From NCBI GenBank assembly GCA_030272155.1, contig CP126194.1, positions 7,299,001 to 7,363,000 of the forward strand: a DNA stretch of 64,000 nt, in the 5' to 3' direction. The DNA comes from Tetradesmus obliquus. Lineage: Eukaryota; Chlorophyta; Chlorophyceae; Sphaeropleales; Scenedesmaceae. The position numbers and the translations under genes are program-made. Within the stretch, counting starts at the first letter, position 1; every line of letters begins with the position of its first letter. Below are positions 35,155 through 48,041 of this stretch, one piece after another. The notes below the pieces were generated by a model. The model was not told the DNA's origin and made no database searches. It saw nothing but the letters and a program-made list of their open reading frames with translations.

Positions 35155-38100
35155 GATCCTCCCAGGGCATGTCGGCACCCAAATTGCTCCTTCTACACTT
35201 GACGATGGCATCACCCTCACCAACCCTGGGCCATCAGCTCCTGGGCAGCAGCAGCAGCAGCTGAAGCTGGTGCTGCACCACAACTGCCAGCTCGGCCTTC
35301 AGTAGGTTCCAGCCTGCAACTTGACAGAGGCTTTTGGCTGCATTTACTTCATTCCATCCCTGAAGCAGCATGCAGCTGACTACTAGCACCGCATTTAAAG
35401 TCGCAAAATCGTCTGCGGCTTCAATTTGCAACCTTCAAGGCATGGCTCATGCTTATTCAACTTCAGCCCCTGTGCTGGACTCCATTTACTGGCTACAGCT
35501 GTTCTGCATCCCCCACCTCACACCCTGCCTGCAGGCACCAGGGCTGCAGGGATGAGGCCTGTCGCCACTGCTGCTACAGCACCACCCGCTGCAGCCGCAC
35601 CCTGCGCCCCAAGTACGTATCGAGGGAGCCACTGCGCGCCTGTTGTGACGCCGCACTGGAGGCACGGCTGGTGCCTGCGCTGGGCGGCGATGCTGGCCGG
35701 CTGCTGCTGCCCGGCTGGCAGCTGCAGGTGCGTGCAGGTTGTAGACACAAGCAGGGAGAGCCATCATCCTTGTAACAGTAACAGCTGACATGTGATTTAG
35801 GCATGTGCTGCTGTCCAGGACCAGTTTGGTGATGCCAGCAACATGCTGTATGTGAGACTGCAAGGGACGTTCGTAAGTTTCAGTGTGCACTGTTGCTACC
35901 AGTTCAACAGACACCCGATAGACTGATAGACTCATATGCACTGTATACGGTGCAGCTGCGTAGCTGCAGCCACAGGGGTTCCGCTTGGAACAGCACAAGC
36001 ACTCCAAGTGCCTGCGTTGCTGCAGTCTTCAATGCTACTCTTTGCTGCTTGCCGCTGCTCACTCTTCTGGGTGTGCTGGATGCCTACGGCTGTGCTGCGC
36101 CCACCCCCTGCCCCAAACCCCCCACACTCTGCTTGCTGCTCTGCCCCGACCTCAGGTGCAGCTCTTGGACAACAAGAAGTACATGTCCCTCGACGAGCTA
36201 ACAGCTATGCCACTGCTGTCCACGTGCCTGCTCACTGGCAGCCCAGAGCTGCGGGACGGAGACGGCAAGGGCGGCAACGCCGTCTTGCTGCCCCTGCAGG
36301 TGCACACAGCTCCGTCCAGTTCTATCTCGCTCTAGCTTGTGTAGAAGAGACGCCTCGCAGGCTCGCCGCAGTAGAGATAAAGCAGCGCTGCTTTGTGGTG
36401 TTCTTGGCGCCTGCATCAGCTGCTGCTTTGACACAGCACGTGGTGCCTCAGGCATTGATGGAAGTGCTTTAGAGTCATCAAGCTGCGTCATACATGCATT
36501 AGACTGTTTCTAGCGAGTGTTGTTTGCACATATTATTCACCTGTGTTATACCACACTGCTCACACCCTTGCCTTTCCGCCGTACCTCCTGCCCTTGCTGC
36601 AGAACGGCACCGCCTCCCTGGCTGGCCTGCGCTGCTGCAAGCAGGAGAAGGCCACAGACACCACCAGGCACGCCGGCCAAACCACAACTTGCCGGCTGCT
36701 GCTGACCGTCACCTCCACAACTGCAGCTGGGGCAGCCACACACGCGGTGCCGGAGGTGCTGCCGCTTGTGAGCGAGCCCTTCACTGTGGTAACAGGGCGC
36801 TCCAAGAATGCAGCAAAGGCTGTGGTGCCGCTGCCGGACATGCCAGTCGGCAAGCTGCATGGCATTGGCATGGTGGCAGTTGCCAGCCTCAAGGTGCAGA
36901 GGGTGGTGGATGGCGAGCAGCTTGGGCCTGTGAAGACGGTGAGGGGCTTGCTGTGCAGGCTGCTTGGCGCCGCTGAGCATGTTTGAATGACCTGCCAGCG
37001 GTGTGTAGGTGCTTCAAGCAAGTTGCTTGCTGCGTAATGTGGTAGTCGGCATGTGACAGCAGGGCTGTGAATGCACCACAGCTCATGTCAATGGACTGCC
37101 TGGGACGCTGTGCATCTGCAGTGAGAGTGAGGCTCTTGCCTGCATGTCCTTGAGCATGCAGCTGACAGCTGCCCACATGCTTGCGCCAACAGTCTGTGCG
37201 GCAGCTGGAATCATTTCTGGATCATCAACTTCAGCACCTTCAGTGCATGTTCTGCTGTCCGCATTGGTTCGGCAAACTTGCAGTTCACCACCCTTGCTGC
37301 TGCTGCTGCTGCCGCGGCCTTCCACAGGTGGAGGATTTCCATGCGCTGGTGCAGTGGGTGGGCCCTGGCGACAGCACGCGCAAGACAGCGCTGCTGGAAG
37401 CCACCAACATAAAGGCTGCAGCCTACAAGGCGGCGGCCGAGCACGCACAGCGCACAGCCTTCCCTGACTTCCGGCCCCGCGTGTGGTGGCAGCAGCAGCA
37501 GGGGCATGCACAGGGCCTGCTGTGCAGGTGGCAGCAGGAGGTGACAGCACCGGGCCAGCCCCTGGCCTGGGTACTGCCGAAAGCAGCACTGCAGCTGCAG
37601 CAGGGGCTGCCATACCTGCTGGTGCAGCTGGACACGGTCGGCTATGCAGCAGGACTGCAGCCGGCGCTGCAGCTGGCACTGGAGGAGTGGCATGCACCAA
37701 GGCATGGCAGCTGGGAGGTGTTCTGGAGCGATGATGCAGATCCGCTGGCGCAGCAGTGGGCACAGCAAGGCATGTCGCTCGACTTTGCAGCGCTGCCGCG
37801 TGGCGTCCTGGACGCTCTAGCAGCAGCAGGAGCAAGCGCAGATGCTGCACAAGCCCCGGCAACTCAGATTGCAGCCTCAGTTGCCTCAGCGCCAGCAGCA
37901 GCAGCCTCAGCAGTAGCAGCCTCAGCAGCAACAGCAGCAGCAGCAGCAACAGGTGGCCCAGGTGCAGCAGGTGCCAGCATGCAGCAGCTGCTGCCAGCTA
38001 TGCACCAGCAAGAGCGGCCTGCGGCAGTGCTGCCAGTACAGCAGCAGGAGCTGCCAACACCAGCACTGCAAGCAGCACAGCAGCAGCAGCAGCAGCAGCT

Positions 38101-38450
38101 GATGCAGGCGCAGCCACCGCTGATGATGTCAGCCGCAAACCCGCAGCTGCACTCACCGACGCAACAAATGTTTGAGCAGCAGCAGCTGCGGCAGTTGCAG
38201 CCGCCGCTGCGGCAGTTGCAGCCGCCGCCGCGTCAGCAGCAGCCATTGCAGCACCTGCCGCCTCCAGCAGTAGCACCAGCTGTGCACGCGCAGCTGCATG
38301 CACCGCCCCAACAGGTGTCCAGCCATGTGCAGCAGCAGCACCAGTGGCAGCAGCAGCAGCCCCAGCCGCAGCTGTTGCCTCCAGCATTAGCACCAGCCGC
38401 GCACCCGCACATGCACACTTGTGCCTTGCTGCAGCAGGACCTTGACTGCG

Positions 38451-38516
<66 letters not shown>

Positions 38517-39391
38517 GGCAGCTGCCGCCGCAGCAGCAGGTGGCGCCTCCAACAGCAGCACCTGCCCTGCATGCGCAGATGTATGCTGGGGCCTCACTGC
38601 AGCAGAAGCTTGGCTGCAAGCAGCAGCAGCAGCATCAGCTGGGGCAGCAGATGCAAAAGCAGCGAGAGCAGCAGCTGCTGCAGGTGCAGCTGGTACAGGT
38701 GAATCAGGAACTGGGCCAGCTGAACCAGATGCTGGAAAGGTGTCACAGCTTGCTACGTCGCAAGCAGCAGTTGCTCGGCGAGCTGCAAGCTGTGGAGCCC
38801 TTCACTCCTGAACTGTGTCTGTCACACCCTGAGCCCACAGCTCGAGCGGGCTCAGCAGACCCTCAGCAGCCTCAAATGCAGCTGCCAGCACAGAGGCAGC
38901 AGGAGCTGCGAGCTCACACCAGTGACACGTCCGCGCTGAGCGACCAGCAGCCACACAAGCGCCCGAGGCTTCAGCAGCTGCCACAGCAGCAGCAGCTGCC
39001 ACAGCAGCTGCCACAGCAGCAGCAGCCGCCGCCGCCGCTGCAGCAGCAGCAGCGGCAGCAGCAGCAGCAGCAGCGGCAGCAGCAGCAGCAGCAGCCACAG
39101 CAGCAGCAGCAGCAGCAGCCACAGCAGCAGCAGCAGCAGCAGCAGCAGCCAGATCTGGGAAACGGCCCCATGGCTGGGGTGGCGCTTTCTCCAGCACCTG
39201 GCACAGCGGCCAGCGCAGCAGCTGGAGTGGCTGTGGCTGAGCTGCCAGCAGTGAACCTCCACAGGGCGACGTCACTGGAGCAGTTGCAAGCTGTGGGGCA
39301 GCTGCTGGGATCGGCTGCCACTGGGCGCCAAGTTGATGCAGTTGCAGCGCTGGGGCTTGACTCTGATGACTTTCTGGATTTATTTGACTAG
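35155..39391 (+). CDS. CBP60-like protein, copy 2
   Basis: Exons 35155-35301, 35535-35727, 36156-36299, 36603-36938 and 37328-39391 join in phase to about 960 residues. The exon structure matches copy 1 exon for exon, with equal 193 nt third exons. Core blocks: LLLPGWQLQVQLLDNKKY, SEPFTVVTGRSKNAAKAVVP, VGKLHGIGMVAVASL, KTVEDFHALVQWV and YKAAAEHAQRT. The C-terminal half carries large Gln/Pro tracts and ends in acidic LDSDDFLDLFD, reminiscent of an activation domain. No ATG opens the first resolved exon, so an upstream exon is needed; the 5' block at 34650-34880 has the conserved donor. The palindrome at 35038-35113 lies inside the inferred first intron. Confidence 0.6.
38455..38515. repeat. 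(CAG)n coding tract
   Basis: About 20 in-frame units encoding poly-Gln in CBP60-like copy 2. A second Q/P block follows at about 38985-39150. Copy 1 has its own tract at 33124-33182, at a non-homologous place. Confidence 0.9.
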
Positions 39392-41044
39392 CACCATCAC
39401 GCTGGCGGCTACGTGTGAATCTCCTGATTCATTTTCGACTTGCGACGTGACACCGCATGTGCAGCGGCGTGGCAGCTGCACAGACCGTGCCTGATTTGCC
39501 AGGGCTGGGTGCGGTGGAAGTTGGTGCCAGGGCGCCACCAGTGGCCTGCAGCCCAGCCAGCTGGCTGGGTTCATTGTTCCCCTTGCCGGGCCCCACAACC
39601 CTGACATTGTTACGGTGAGTTTAGCCCCATGGTGCTGGTGGCTGTATGACACTACATGTTGGAGACAGGATTGGTGCAACCAATGGGTATGAGAAGATGT
39701 TATGCCAGTGGGTTGCCAGTGTGTGTGGTGCTCCTGTTGGCATGGCATGCCGTGGTTGAAAATTGTTCCCAGTCGTGCCAGCTCAACATCACACTGCATT
39801 GCGTCAGCCCTGTAGAGAATCGGTGTTGATATGTGTGTATGTGTCTTGCAGTTGCTGCAGACAGAACCCGTGCATTGCACAGCAAAAACACAAAGCAATG
39901 CGCAGCACCATTGCTGGCAATCATTGCCTTCGGAAGGCTGGAGCCACAGGATTTTATGGTTGACAGGCTGACCACCTTGAAGAGTGACCGATCTGCATGC
40001 ATATTTCAGGCTTCTGTCAGACAACATACAGGCAGGAGCCAGATGAACTGTGTTTGGCCAGTTTAAGGTGATATGTAGCTGCCTTCGTGGTTACTGTCTC
40101 ATGAGGGGTGCATGGCGGTCTATGGTATACAGGGTTAACCACCCTGATGCTGTAGGGGCTCCTATGAGGAGTTCCCGCTCATCCTCCCACTCTTACAGGC
40201 AGCAGCAGTCACTTTTGCGACAGCAGCGCCTACAGCAGATGTACCCGGCATCAAATGAGCCATTCATGATTGCTGGTGTGGGTTGGCAGTGCCCTTGTGG
40301 AAGGATTCACCCAACACGGGAGTGCACTGACGCAGTGGTCCAGCTCAGGGCCATCAGCGATTGAGATACCTGCTTATTCTTCTGTGTTTGAAGGTTCTGG
40401 CCGTATCTGGCCCTGGCTTGTGGGTTTGTCCCGTCTGGTCAGGAATCACCTGAGGTGGTTTGGGAGTGGCTGCCTTTCTGGGTTGCATCTCTTGCTAGCA
40501 AAACGTGTAATTGATTGTAGCTGCACTTTATGTTGGGTGCTGCTGGCCCCAGCAGCTTAAACATGTCAGCAGTTGGGTGTATGTGATGCTTGAGGCTGTA
40601 GAGTAAAAGCTGTGGCTAGGTGGCTTGGTTTCACCTGCACATATGCTGGTTGTGTTGTGTGCATGTGCAACGGTGACAGATGTTGCATCATTCTGTGGAA
40701 TGTCATCTGGCTTGTCAATGCATGTTTTTTTGGTGCAGCACCACCATCGGAAGATTGTATAGACACTTGTACATGGCAGTCTGGCCATTGTGTGACCTGG
40801 TCTGCAAACAGAAATATAATCCTCTGCATCATGCTAGTGCATCCTGATATAAGTTTCTGCTGCACAGCGAGTCCCATGGTTGTGGTTTGCAGCATTGACT
40901 GAACAGCCTGCAGGCATCACCTTTCAGTGCGCCTAGTGGACAGCATACAGACATACCCCAGAAACACAACAAAAAAATATGTCTGAAATGCTAGTTGCTG
41001 ATTGCGTGTGGGTGTGCAGTGTGCAGTGCTTGTGCACGGCACAG

Positions 41045-41175
41045 GTGCGCGCTGTCATGCTGTACCAGCATGCACACATCCCAAACATTGGTTTGTGCTT
41101 TTGCACGTGTTGCCGTGACGAGCTGTCATGCTGCAACAGCATGCACGCATCCTCTATTTCGGGTTGTACAAATAC
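41045..41175. repeat. Two tandem ~70-bp units, third copy at 33770-33835
   Basis: All three carry a GCTGTCATGCTG(N)8GCATGCACRCATCC-like core. The copy at 33770 is more diverged. This supports duplication of the 3' flank along with the CBP60-like gene. Confidence 0.5.
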
Positions 41176-41507
41176 TATGGTTGCCGTGACCAGCTTACTT
41201 GTGAGAGCAGGCCTGATGCTGATCTGCACTCAAGAGTGCCTTTTTGTGTGCCATCTACCAAAGCACAACAGTGCTGTCTGTGCAGCATGCACTCGGCCTG
41301 TGCTGCAGTGTGGCAGGTGCATGGCAGCTGCTGCTGAAAACAATGCAGCAGCAGACCATCACTCATCAGACACAGTCGCATTAGGCGCCTGTCTGTCTGC
41401 GCTTGCTTGCAGAGCCCTGCGGCATGCAGCACATTGACACCGTTTTGATTGGAGGTGTGGACACTCACAATCAAAACAAAACACAACGTAGCTGTGCAGA
41501 TAGCGGT

Positions 41508-41741
41508 TGGAGCATCGGCAGTCGTGCCGTCACTCATGTGACTGCACTTGGTAAGAGTCGGGTACTGTTGCTACTGTGGATTGTTGGCTATGCCGCTTGC
41601 ACTGCCCTTTGTGTGCATCACGTGGTCACGTCCTTGGTTGGAGGTTTAGCATCACAGCTGAGTTGATTGGTGGGCAGTGACCAGTCGGAGTTGGAGCATT
41701 GGCACACATGCCATCACTCATACAGGCACTTGGCAAGATCG
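41508..41741. repeat. Non-coding tandem echo, 183-bp period
   Basis: 41508-41556 and 41691-41741 share GTTGGAGCAT(C/T)GGCA...GCC(G/A)TCACTCAT and CACTTGG(T/C)AAGA. They lie outside any recognised gene. Confidence 0.6.
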
Positions 41742-42874
41742 ATTCTTTGTGCACATTGTTCTTAGGTACCCATACCAACTGCAACAAGTGCAAGGAGGTT
41801 TGTTATAATACATCCTAGAGCATTCAAGGCAACAGAGGACCTGCTGTGTCGCGGATGTCCAACGCCACAGCCAGACAAGGCCGTGGCAGCTCTTGTGCAG
41901 CTGCATTACAGAGCAGGAGCTTTTGCTGGTATTGCGATGTGTTTTGACCTCCTGCTGTACACAGACGGGTTTTGTGGTGCTAGACGAGGTAAAATGGATG
42001 CCTTGTTGTGTTCCGCGAGGTTGTATACGAGCACAGGGCATCATGTTGTGCATACACCACCCACATGTACAGTTGTCAGGAGGTGGGACACGTTTAATGC
42101 AGCCTGAGAAGCAGCTGCAGTGCAGCCAGCACTAAAGTCTGTTCTCATTGCTTACATGTATGTACATGCCTAGTATTTGGCGGCTTATCAGCTGAAACTG
42201 CTGAATTGCAAGGTTTGCTGGTTCCTTCAATCCAGCAAGACCATTGCTGCTGATGGCCAGCCTGCTCACTTTGTAGTTCTAGCAGCACTGTTGTCGGCCT
42301 ATAGCTAGCTGGCTGCCGATGCAGAAACATTACCCGCCTCTCACATCTTCACTGGAATACGGATGTCAATCTTGAGATTGCCTACCTTTGGCTGTGATGG
42401 CATAGGCGAGAATTGCGGCGCAACAGGATCAGGTTGATCTGGCAGTGTAGTTTCACACGTTAGCGTAAGGATTTGGGAGGTGTGACAGATACAATGTAGC
42501 GCACAACCGAAGCCTTATAACAATGTACAAGACTGCACAGAAGATCTCAACTTGTCTAATCCCTTGCCACAGCACCTGCAATTCAGCGCATAGTCATTTC
42601 TGAGTTGGTGTTCAAGAACAAATCAAGTGTAACAGTCAACCACCAAAACATCGACGAACGATATCTGCAGTAGTTCACATTGACTCACAAAAACTCGATA
42701 CATAACAAGGTCTACGGTTATAAAGGCAGTGGTGCGTGCTCAAGCGACCATGATGTATAGATTTGGCGCGTTTCCGCTATCATAGCATGCACTGCACCTG
42801 CTGGGCAGGGGCATAAGTTCAAGGTGTTTTTACGATGTTAGTTTGGAGATAAATCTGCCGTTTTGTCTGGCAGC

Positions 42875-45800
42875 ATGCTCGGCACCAAAGGCAGGCCCAA
42901 ACGCAGCAGCACCACCAGACCAGCAAGCAGCAACAGCATCCAGCGCTGCAAGACGCCACGTGTGGCGGTTGGCTTGCAGGAGCAGCCCAATTCGACCGTA
43001 CTACTAGACTTGCTAGAACTCCTGGTTGACGTGGAGAGCCTGTGCGTTGTAGGCCTGGTGTGTTTGGGCAGCTGCAGCAAGGCAAGCAGGAGTGCAACCA
43101 CAGCACTGCTAACGCAGCGTGCTGCGTTCCTGCTGCCCATCACTGTGAGGAAGACAGCAGGTTTGACATGCAGCAAAACTGTAGGGAAGTACGCTGCTGC
43201 AATCCAGTGGCTGGTCGATGGTGCAGCTGACGGGCCAGTTGCCTCGTACCTGTCCGCCCCTCAAGCAGCAGCAACGCTTGTCGGTATCGGCCATGTGCCC
43301 CTGGCGATAGCAACAGCGCTGCTCACAGCTGGGCTGCGCTTCAGCTATGAGCAGCTGATGCAAGCAGTGCGTGCACGCACAGCAGGGGTGGAGGTGTGGC
43401 TGCAGGCACTGGCTGCGCAGCCAGCATCAGTCAAAGCAGCACTGCAGGAAGGCTTGCCGCCCTGGCTACAGCCGATGCGAAGCACGCCTAACACGCTGGT
43501 GAGCAACAACTCTGTGCACTTTCTAACATCAGACTACTGTTGCATTTAGTTGAATCAGGAGGGTTCATGCTTGCTGTGGATCTGGAGGTTTAGCATCAGT
43601 TTCTCTGCTGTGCTACTTCAAGATGTACCAGGACAGGCATCACTTGCAGGAACACTCACTACAACCACTGCACGCCTTCAGCCATGCACTCTTATTCAAT
43701 CATATGGAGAAGCTCATACTTCCTGGCCTGGTGTCCGCGTCACTCTCTAAACGTGGCTTCATCATTGTGATGTTATATGCTGCAGGTCAGGGAGCTGCGA
43801 GGTACAGAGGAGCCGCCAGATGAGCTGCAAGACGTGCTACTGGTGGCCTTCAACATGACTCCAGCTGCAGCGCTGTATGGCTACAACGCGGCGAATCAGC
43901 TGGCTCAAACTATAGCGTCGCAGCAGGCAGCGGAGTTCAGCTGGAGGATGTGGGTGTCTGAACGATTCACACCAGAGCTTGCAGGAAACCTGTGTCTTGC
44001 CGCGGCAGCGCGCCACAACACAGAAGGCATCAAACTGCTGCACAAACTGCAGCCTGCAGCACTGACAGCGGCAGTGGCGGGGCGAGTGCTGGCAGCTGCA
44101 GTGCAGCAGCGCAACACCAAGGTGGTGATAACCCTGTGCGGGCTCAGCGCAGCCAAAACCTGGGACGCTGGTGCTCTTGTGCCACCACTGGTCATGGCAG
44201 TGCAGCGAGGCTATGAGGCAGGCGTGCAACAGATCTTCAGCATGTCAGGGCTGCGGCAGCGGCTGAATGCAGCACAAGTGGCAGAAGTGATGCTTGCAAT
44301 GCTGAAAGCAGGGCGCAGTTACAACCGCTTTGTTCACCTGATGGAGCTTCCAGTAGCACAGCAGCTTGAGTGGAGCAAGTGGGAAGTGCTGTTTAATGCT
44401 GGTGTGAGCCAGCAGGACAGCCTACTGCTTGCCTTGATCACCGGCATGCCAGCACAAGCAGCACAGATGCGGCCGCAGCACGTGTTTGCAGCAGCAAAGG
44501 TAGCAGCGAAACTGCGAGATGAAGCTGCTCTCCAGCAGTGCCTGCAGCACACAGCAGCGCAAGCATTGCAACCTGCACAGCTGAGCCAGCTGCTGCAGGC
44601 GGTGCTGCCACTGTGCGGCAGCATGCACGCAGTGAGAGGCCTGCTGCAAGCGCTGTGCAGTATGCCAGCAGCGCAGCAGCTCAGCCATGAGATGATTGAA
44701 GATGTGCTGCATGCAGCATTCATGGTGAGGGTGTGGCCGGTGCTGCTGTGGCTGGTGCCGCTGATGTGCCAGCTGCCACAAGCACACCTCATGCAGCTGG
44801 GCAGCGTCCTGCGATGGCTGCAGCTGGCGCTGGGCAGGCCAGCACAGCACACTGCAGCTGTGCTGCTCAGTTGGCTGGACCGCAATGCAGCACAGCCAGC
44901 GGCCAGTGTGGCTGTGGCTGGCTTCAGCAGCAGGGATGCAGAGCAGCTGCTGATGACCGCATTGCCAACAGAGGCAGGGGGCTCGCTGGCGGGGTTGAAG
45001 GCACTGTGCAGCACGCAATGTGTTGCGCGCGCAGCAGGCGCCAAGATCATTGTGCGCATGTTGGAAAGAGCATTCACCTTTGGAAGGATGGATGAATGTG
45101 TTGAGCCAGCTGCAGCTGCTAAGATACTGCTGCAGCTGCCTGCAGCAGCACAGGTGCCACCAGCAGAGGTAGTACGGCTGATGCAGCATGTGCTGCAGCA
45201 GTGCAACGATGACTTGCTTGCAGACGAGCTGCTTCAGCAGCTGCTTGAGAGGGGCAGCTTGCCGGGGCAGGGCGAGCTGCTCAGCCTGATACACACATGC
45301 TTCCAAGAAAGGGCAGGCGTGTCAGCAGCAGCATGCATTCAGCTGCTGTGCTTGAACCCAGCAGCACGGCAGATCAGCCACAGCACGGTACTGCAGCTGC
45401 TGCTCGATGCCCTCAAGTTGCAGCAGCTGCATGCTGTGCCAGCGCTGGTGCAGGGTCTGCCAGCAGCAGTGCAGCTCAGCAGCGAGCAAGGGGAGCAGCT
45501 GTTGCATGCAACGATGACTGCAGATGTGCAGCAATACCATGGTGCAGCTGCTACTGGAAACCAAGCAGCTGCTGAAGCAGCAGTAGCACAGCAGGCTGCT
45601 GTTGCTTGTTGGTCAGCAACAATGCAGGCAGTGGTGAGTGTTCCAGCAGTGCATCAAGCCAAAACTGGTACAGCGCTGCAGCTGCTGGTGAAGGCAATGA
45701 AGCGTGGAGCTTCAATCACCATGCAGCACCTTGCAAGCATGCAATCCCTGCAGCAGCTGCAGCGCACATCAGTGTTGTCATTGCTGCAGCTGGCAGTGCA

Positions 45801-46308
45801 GATGCAGCAGTCTGAGTGCCTGCAGGTGCTTCTGCATCTGCCCGGTGCTGCAGCCAGCTGCACTACAGACCAGGTGCTGCAGATGCTGCAGGCAAGTGTG
45901 AAACGGGACGCTCACCGAGTGGTGGGCGTGCTGTGCGCCATGCAGTCAGCGCAGCAGCTGCAACCTGAGCAGGTGTCAGGGCTGCTTACTGCAGCAGTGA
46001 AGCAAGGGAGGTCGCTGGAGTCGGTTGTGCTTCTGTGCAAGCTGCCAGCTGCCTCCAGGCTGTCGCTTGTCTGCTTGAGGGGCCTAACTGAAGCAGTGCA
46101 GGATGCAGTGCAGGGGGTGCAAGCCGCAGTCAAGAAGCAGCGGGAAGCAGAGTTCAACAGCCTGGTCAAGAGAATGAAGATGCGCAGACAAGCAGCAGGC
46201 AGGGGGAGCTCTGAGCAGCAAGCATTGCAGCACGGCAAGGAGCTTGGCATGCGGGCTCTGGAGGCACTGCAGGCGCTGCACAGCACTGGGCGCATTCACA
46301 GCAGCTGA
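42875..46308 (+). CDS. F-box-like, helical-repeat protein (copy B), intact
   Basis: Two exons, 42875-43498 (208 codons) and 43786-46308 (840 codons plus stop), both phase 0 and open throughout, giving 1048 residues. It starts at the first ATG after an upstream non-ATG frame. Residues about 45-90 resemble an F-box (LLELLVDVESLCVVGLVC, then SRSATTALLTQRAAFLLP). From about residue 250 to the end it is a solenoid of ~36-40 residue helical units with repeated LC.LPAAQQLS...V..LL..AL, for example ALCSMPAAQQLSHEMIEDVL, LLCLNPAARQISHSTVLQLL and VLCAMQSAQQLQPEQVSGLL. The repeat differs from the PPR and OPR signatures I know. Copy A at 25331 is its paralogue. Family unrecognised; a scaffold or adaptor role is a guess. 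Confidence 0.8.
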
Positions 46309-47735
46309 CAGTGCTAGCACAACGCTCGCGCTGTAGGTTGTGGTGTATGTACTCAGGCCAGTTGGCATAGATCAGTGATGTGAGCAGGGGCTGTGCGCTC
46401 TGTTGGAGGCATGATCTGTCTGTTCACAATGCCTGTTGCCGGGCGGTCTGAATTTGAGGGTGCGTTATGACATGCGCAGCTTCTTCCAGAAGTGAAGGAG
46501 GTTCCTGCACTTAAGTATGGGAAACAAGCACTCAGTGACGCAAGTCTGGCTTCAAGGCCTGTCATCGCATCAGAATGAGCAGCATTGTCACAATGCCACG
46601 GTGGTCACAGCTGCAGCATGGTGTCACTGTACAGTAACCATTGGCCAACAAATTGCAACACATACATGTCACACCGGGCATGCCCTTAATTACGAAGTAA
46701 TAGAACTTTCAATTTGTACCTTCTAACCCCCATCTACTGCACGTGCAGCGCTCTTGGTGCACTCAGTGCCCAGTACTGGGCACGTGCACTAGTGCACTAG
46801 TGCCCGGTCCGCTAGGCCAGCATATGCATGCATGCATGGAGGGAATATTCTTGTATGCTTCTGCCAGCGCTGTCCTTTACAGTACAGCGTGTTTTGTTTC
46901 TTATTTTCTGTATTCCTCAATTTCAAGAGCGCTGTAGTTGTCGACGGTGCCCGGTGAGGTCTGTCACAGTTTGTGTTGCCGCTCAGTCAGGGTTCTCTCG
47001 TGTGGAATATGGCACGCCCTGGTTTTTCACAAATAAAATACTCTGCAGAATTGTTTACTGTTGTTGCCAGTCGTAGACATTGGTGAAGAGCTCGAGCAGC
47101 TGCAGGTCCCTTCTCAGGCCCGTTCCATTGCACAGATTGCTTCAGCTATCATTACGCCCAGCTCCACTAAAGTAGTAGTCAATAAAAGATTCAGGCGGCT
47201 TTATTATCTTTGCTGATGGCAGGCTTGAGGTTCGGCAGGTAGCGCGCGAATCAGCTTGCGCACCTTCCGTGTCGCGGTTTGATAACAGCCTGGCACACAG
47301 AGCCGCAACCGGCAACAAGATGGAAGTTGAAAGTTGAAAGTGTCTACGCCCTCTTTGCAGGGAGCGGAATTTACGGAGGGCAAAGGACAGGGCCTTAACA
47401 CCGTGTAACAGTGTCACGGGACTCCCGCCCTTCCCCTACGACAAGCTCTGCCATCAGCAACAAGATGGAGATAGTTATTAGGCCAGGCACTCCAACAAGG
47501 TGAGCTGTCAACATCCAGCTGACTAGCTGTCAGCAGCAGCAGCAGCATGGCCAGCTTGCTGCAGCACTACTGTCAACAAAGACCAGTGTGGCTGCAGAAC
47601 TGCTGCAGACGGCTCTGCAGTGACTCTACAGCCAGTATGCAGCCACTCTGCCAGCAGCAACATGGCCAGCTTGCTGCAGCAGCATTTTCATGCCAGGCCT
47701 AGGCCTAGTCCTGCATGCAGTGCGCACTAAGTGTG
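46309..47735. other. 3' flank of gene B and MFS upstream region
   Basis: TGTAA at 47403-47407. Two neighbouring short perfect palindromes, tgcccagtactgggca (46767-46782) and gtgcactagtgcac (46784-46797). A ~115 bp echo sharing ATGGCCAGCTTGCTGCAGCA spans about 47540-47690. A minus frame at 47417-47142 is unexplained. Confidence 0.45.
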
Positions 47736-47743
47736 TATAAAAG
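47736..47743 (+). promoter_or_regulatory. TATA box, MFS transporter
   Basis: TATAAAAG, about 300 bp upstream of the first in-frame ATG (48042). Confidence 0.5.
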
Positions 47744-48041
47744 GAGACTCCAAGTGTAACACTTGAAACTCAGCAAGCGATACAGCTGCTACATCAGTCT
47801 GCTGTGCAACATACAGCTTTTAGCGCGCTCTGTTACTGTGGCATCACCCCGTCCTTGTCCTGAACTGCAACATGGCACCAACAGGTCCGAAGATGGCACA
47901 GTATGGCAGAACACAGCAGTGGATCTAGATGCTGCAGTAGCAGCTGCAGCAGCAGCACTTCAACAGGAGCCTGTCCCACACCCAGCAGCTGCTGTGCCGG
48001 CAGGTGGTGGTCCCACAGTGTACGAGCTTCTGCCAAAGCAA

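Larger units (their letters stand above)
39392..42874. other. Gene-poor stretch after CBP60-like copy 2
   Basis: TGTAA at 40506-40510 gives a ~1.1 kb 3' UTR. A 104-codon frame at 40050-40364 ends in a Cys/His-bearing segment (WQCPCGRIHPTREC), but it lies inside the inferred UTR and has no second support. The tandem repeats at 41.0-41.7 kb are listed separately. The last 500 bp would be the gene B promoter. Confidence 0.4.

Noticed and set aside
47142-47417. Minus frame as a small gene
   Set aside because: No recognisable homology; adjacent frames are equally open. Kept as unexplained.
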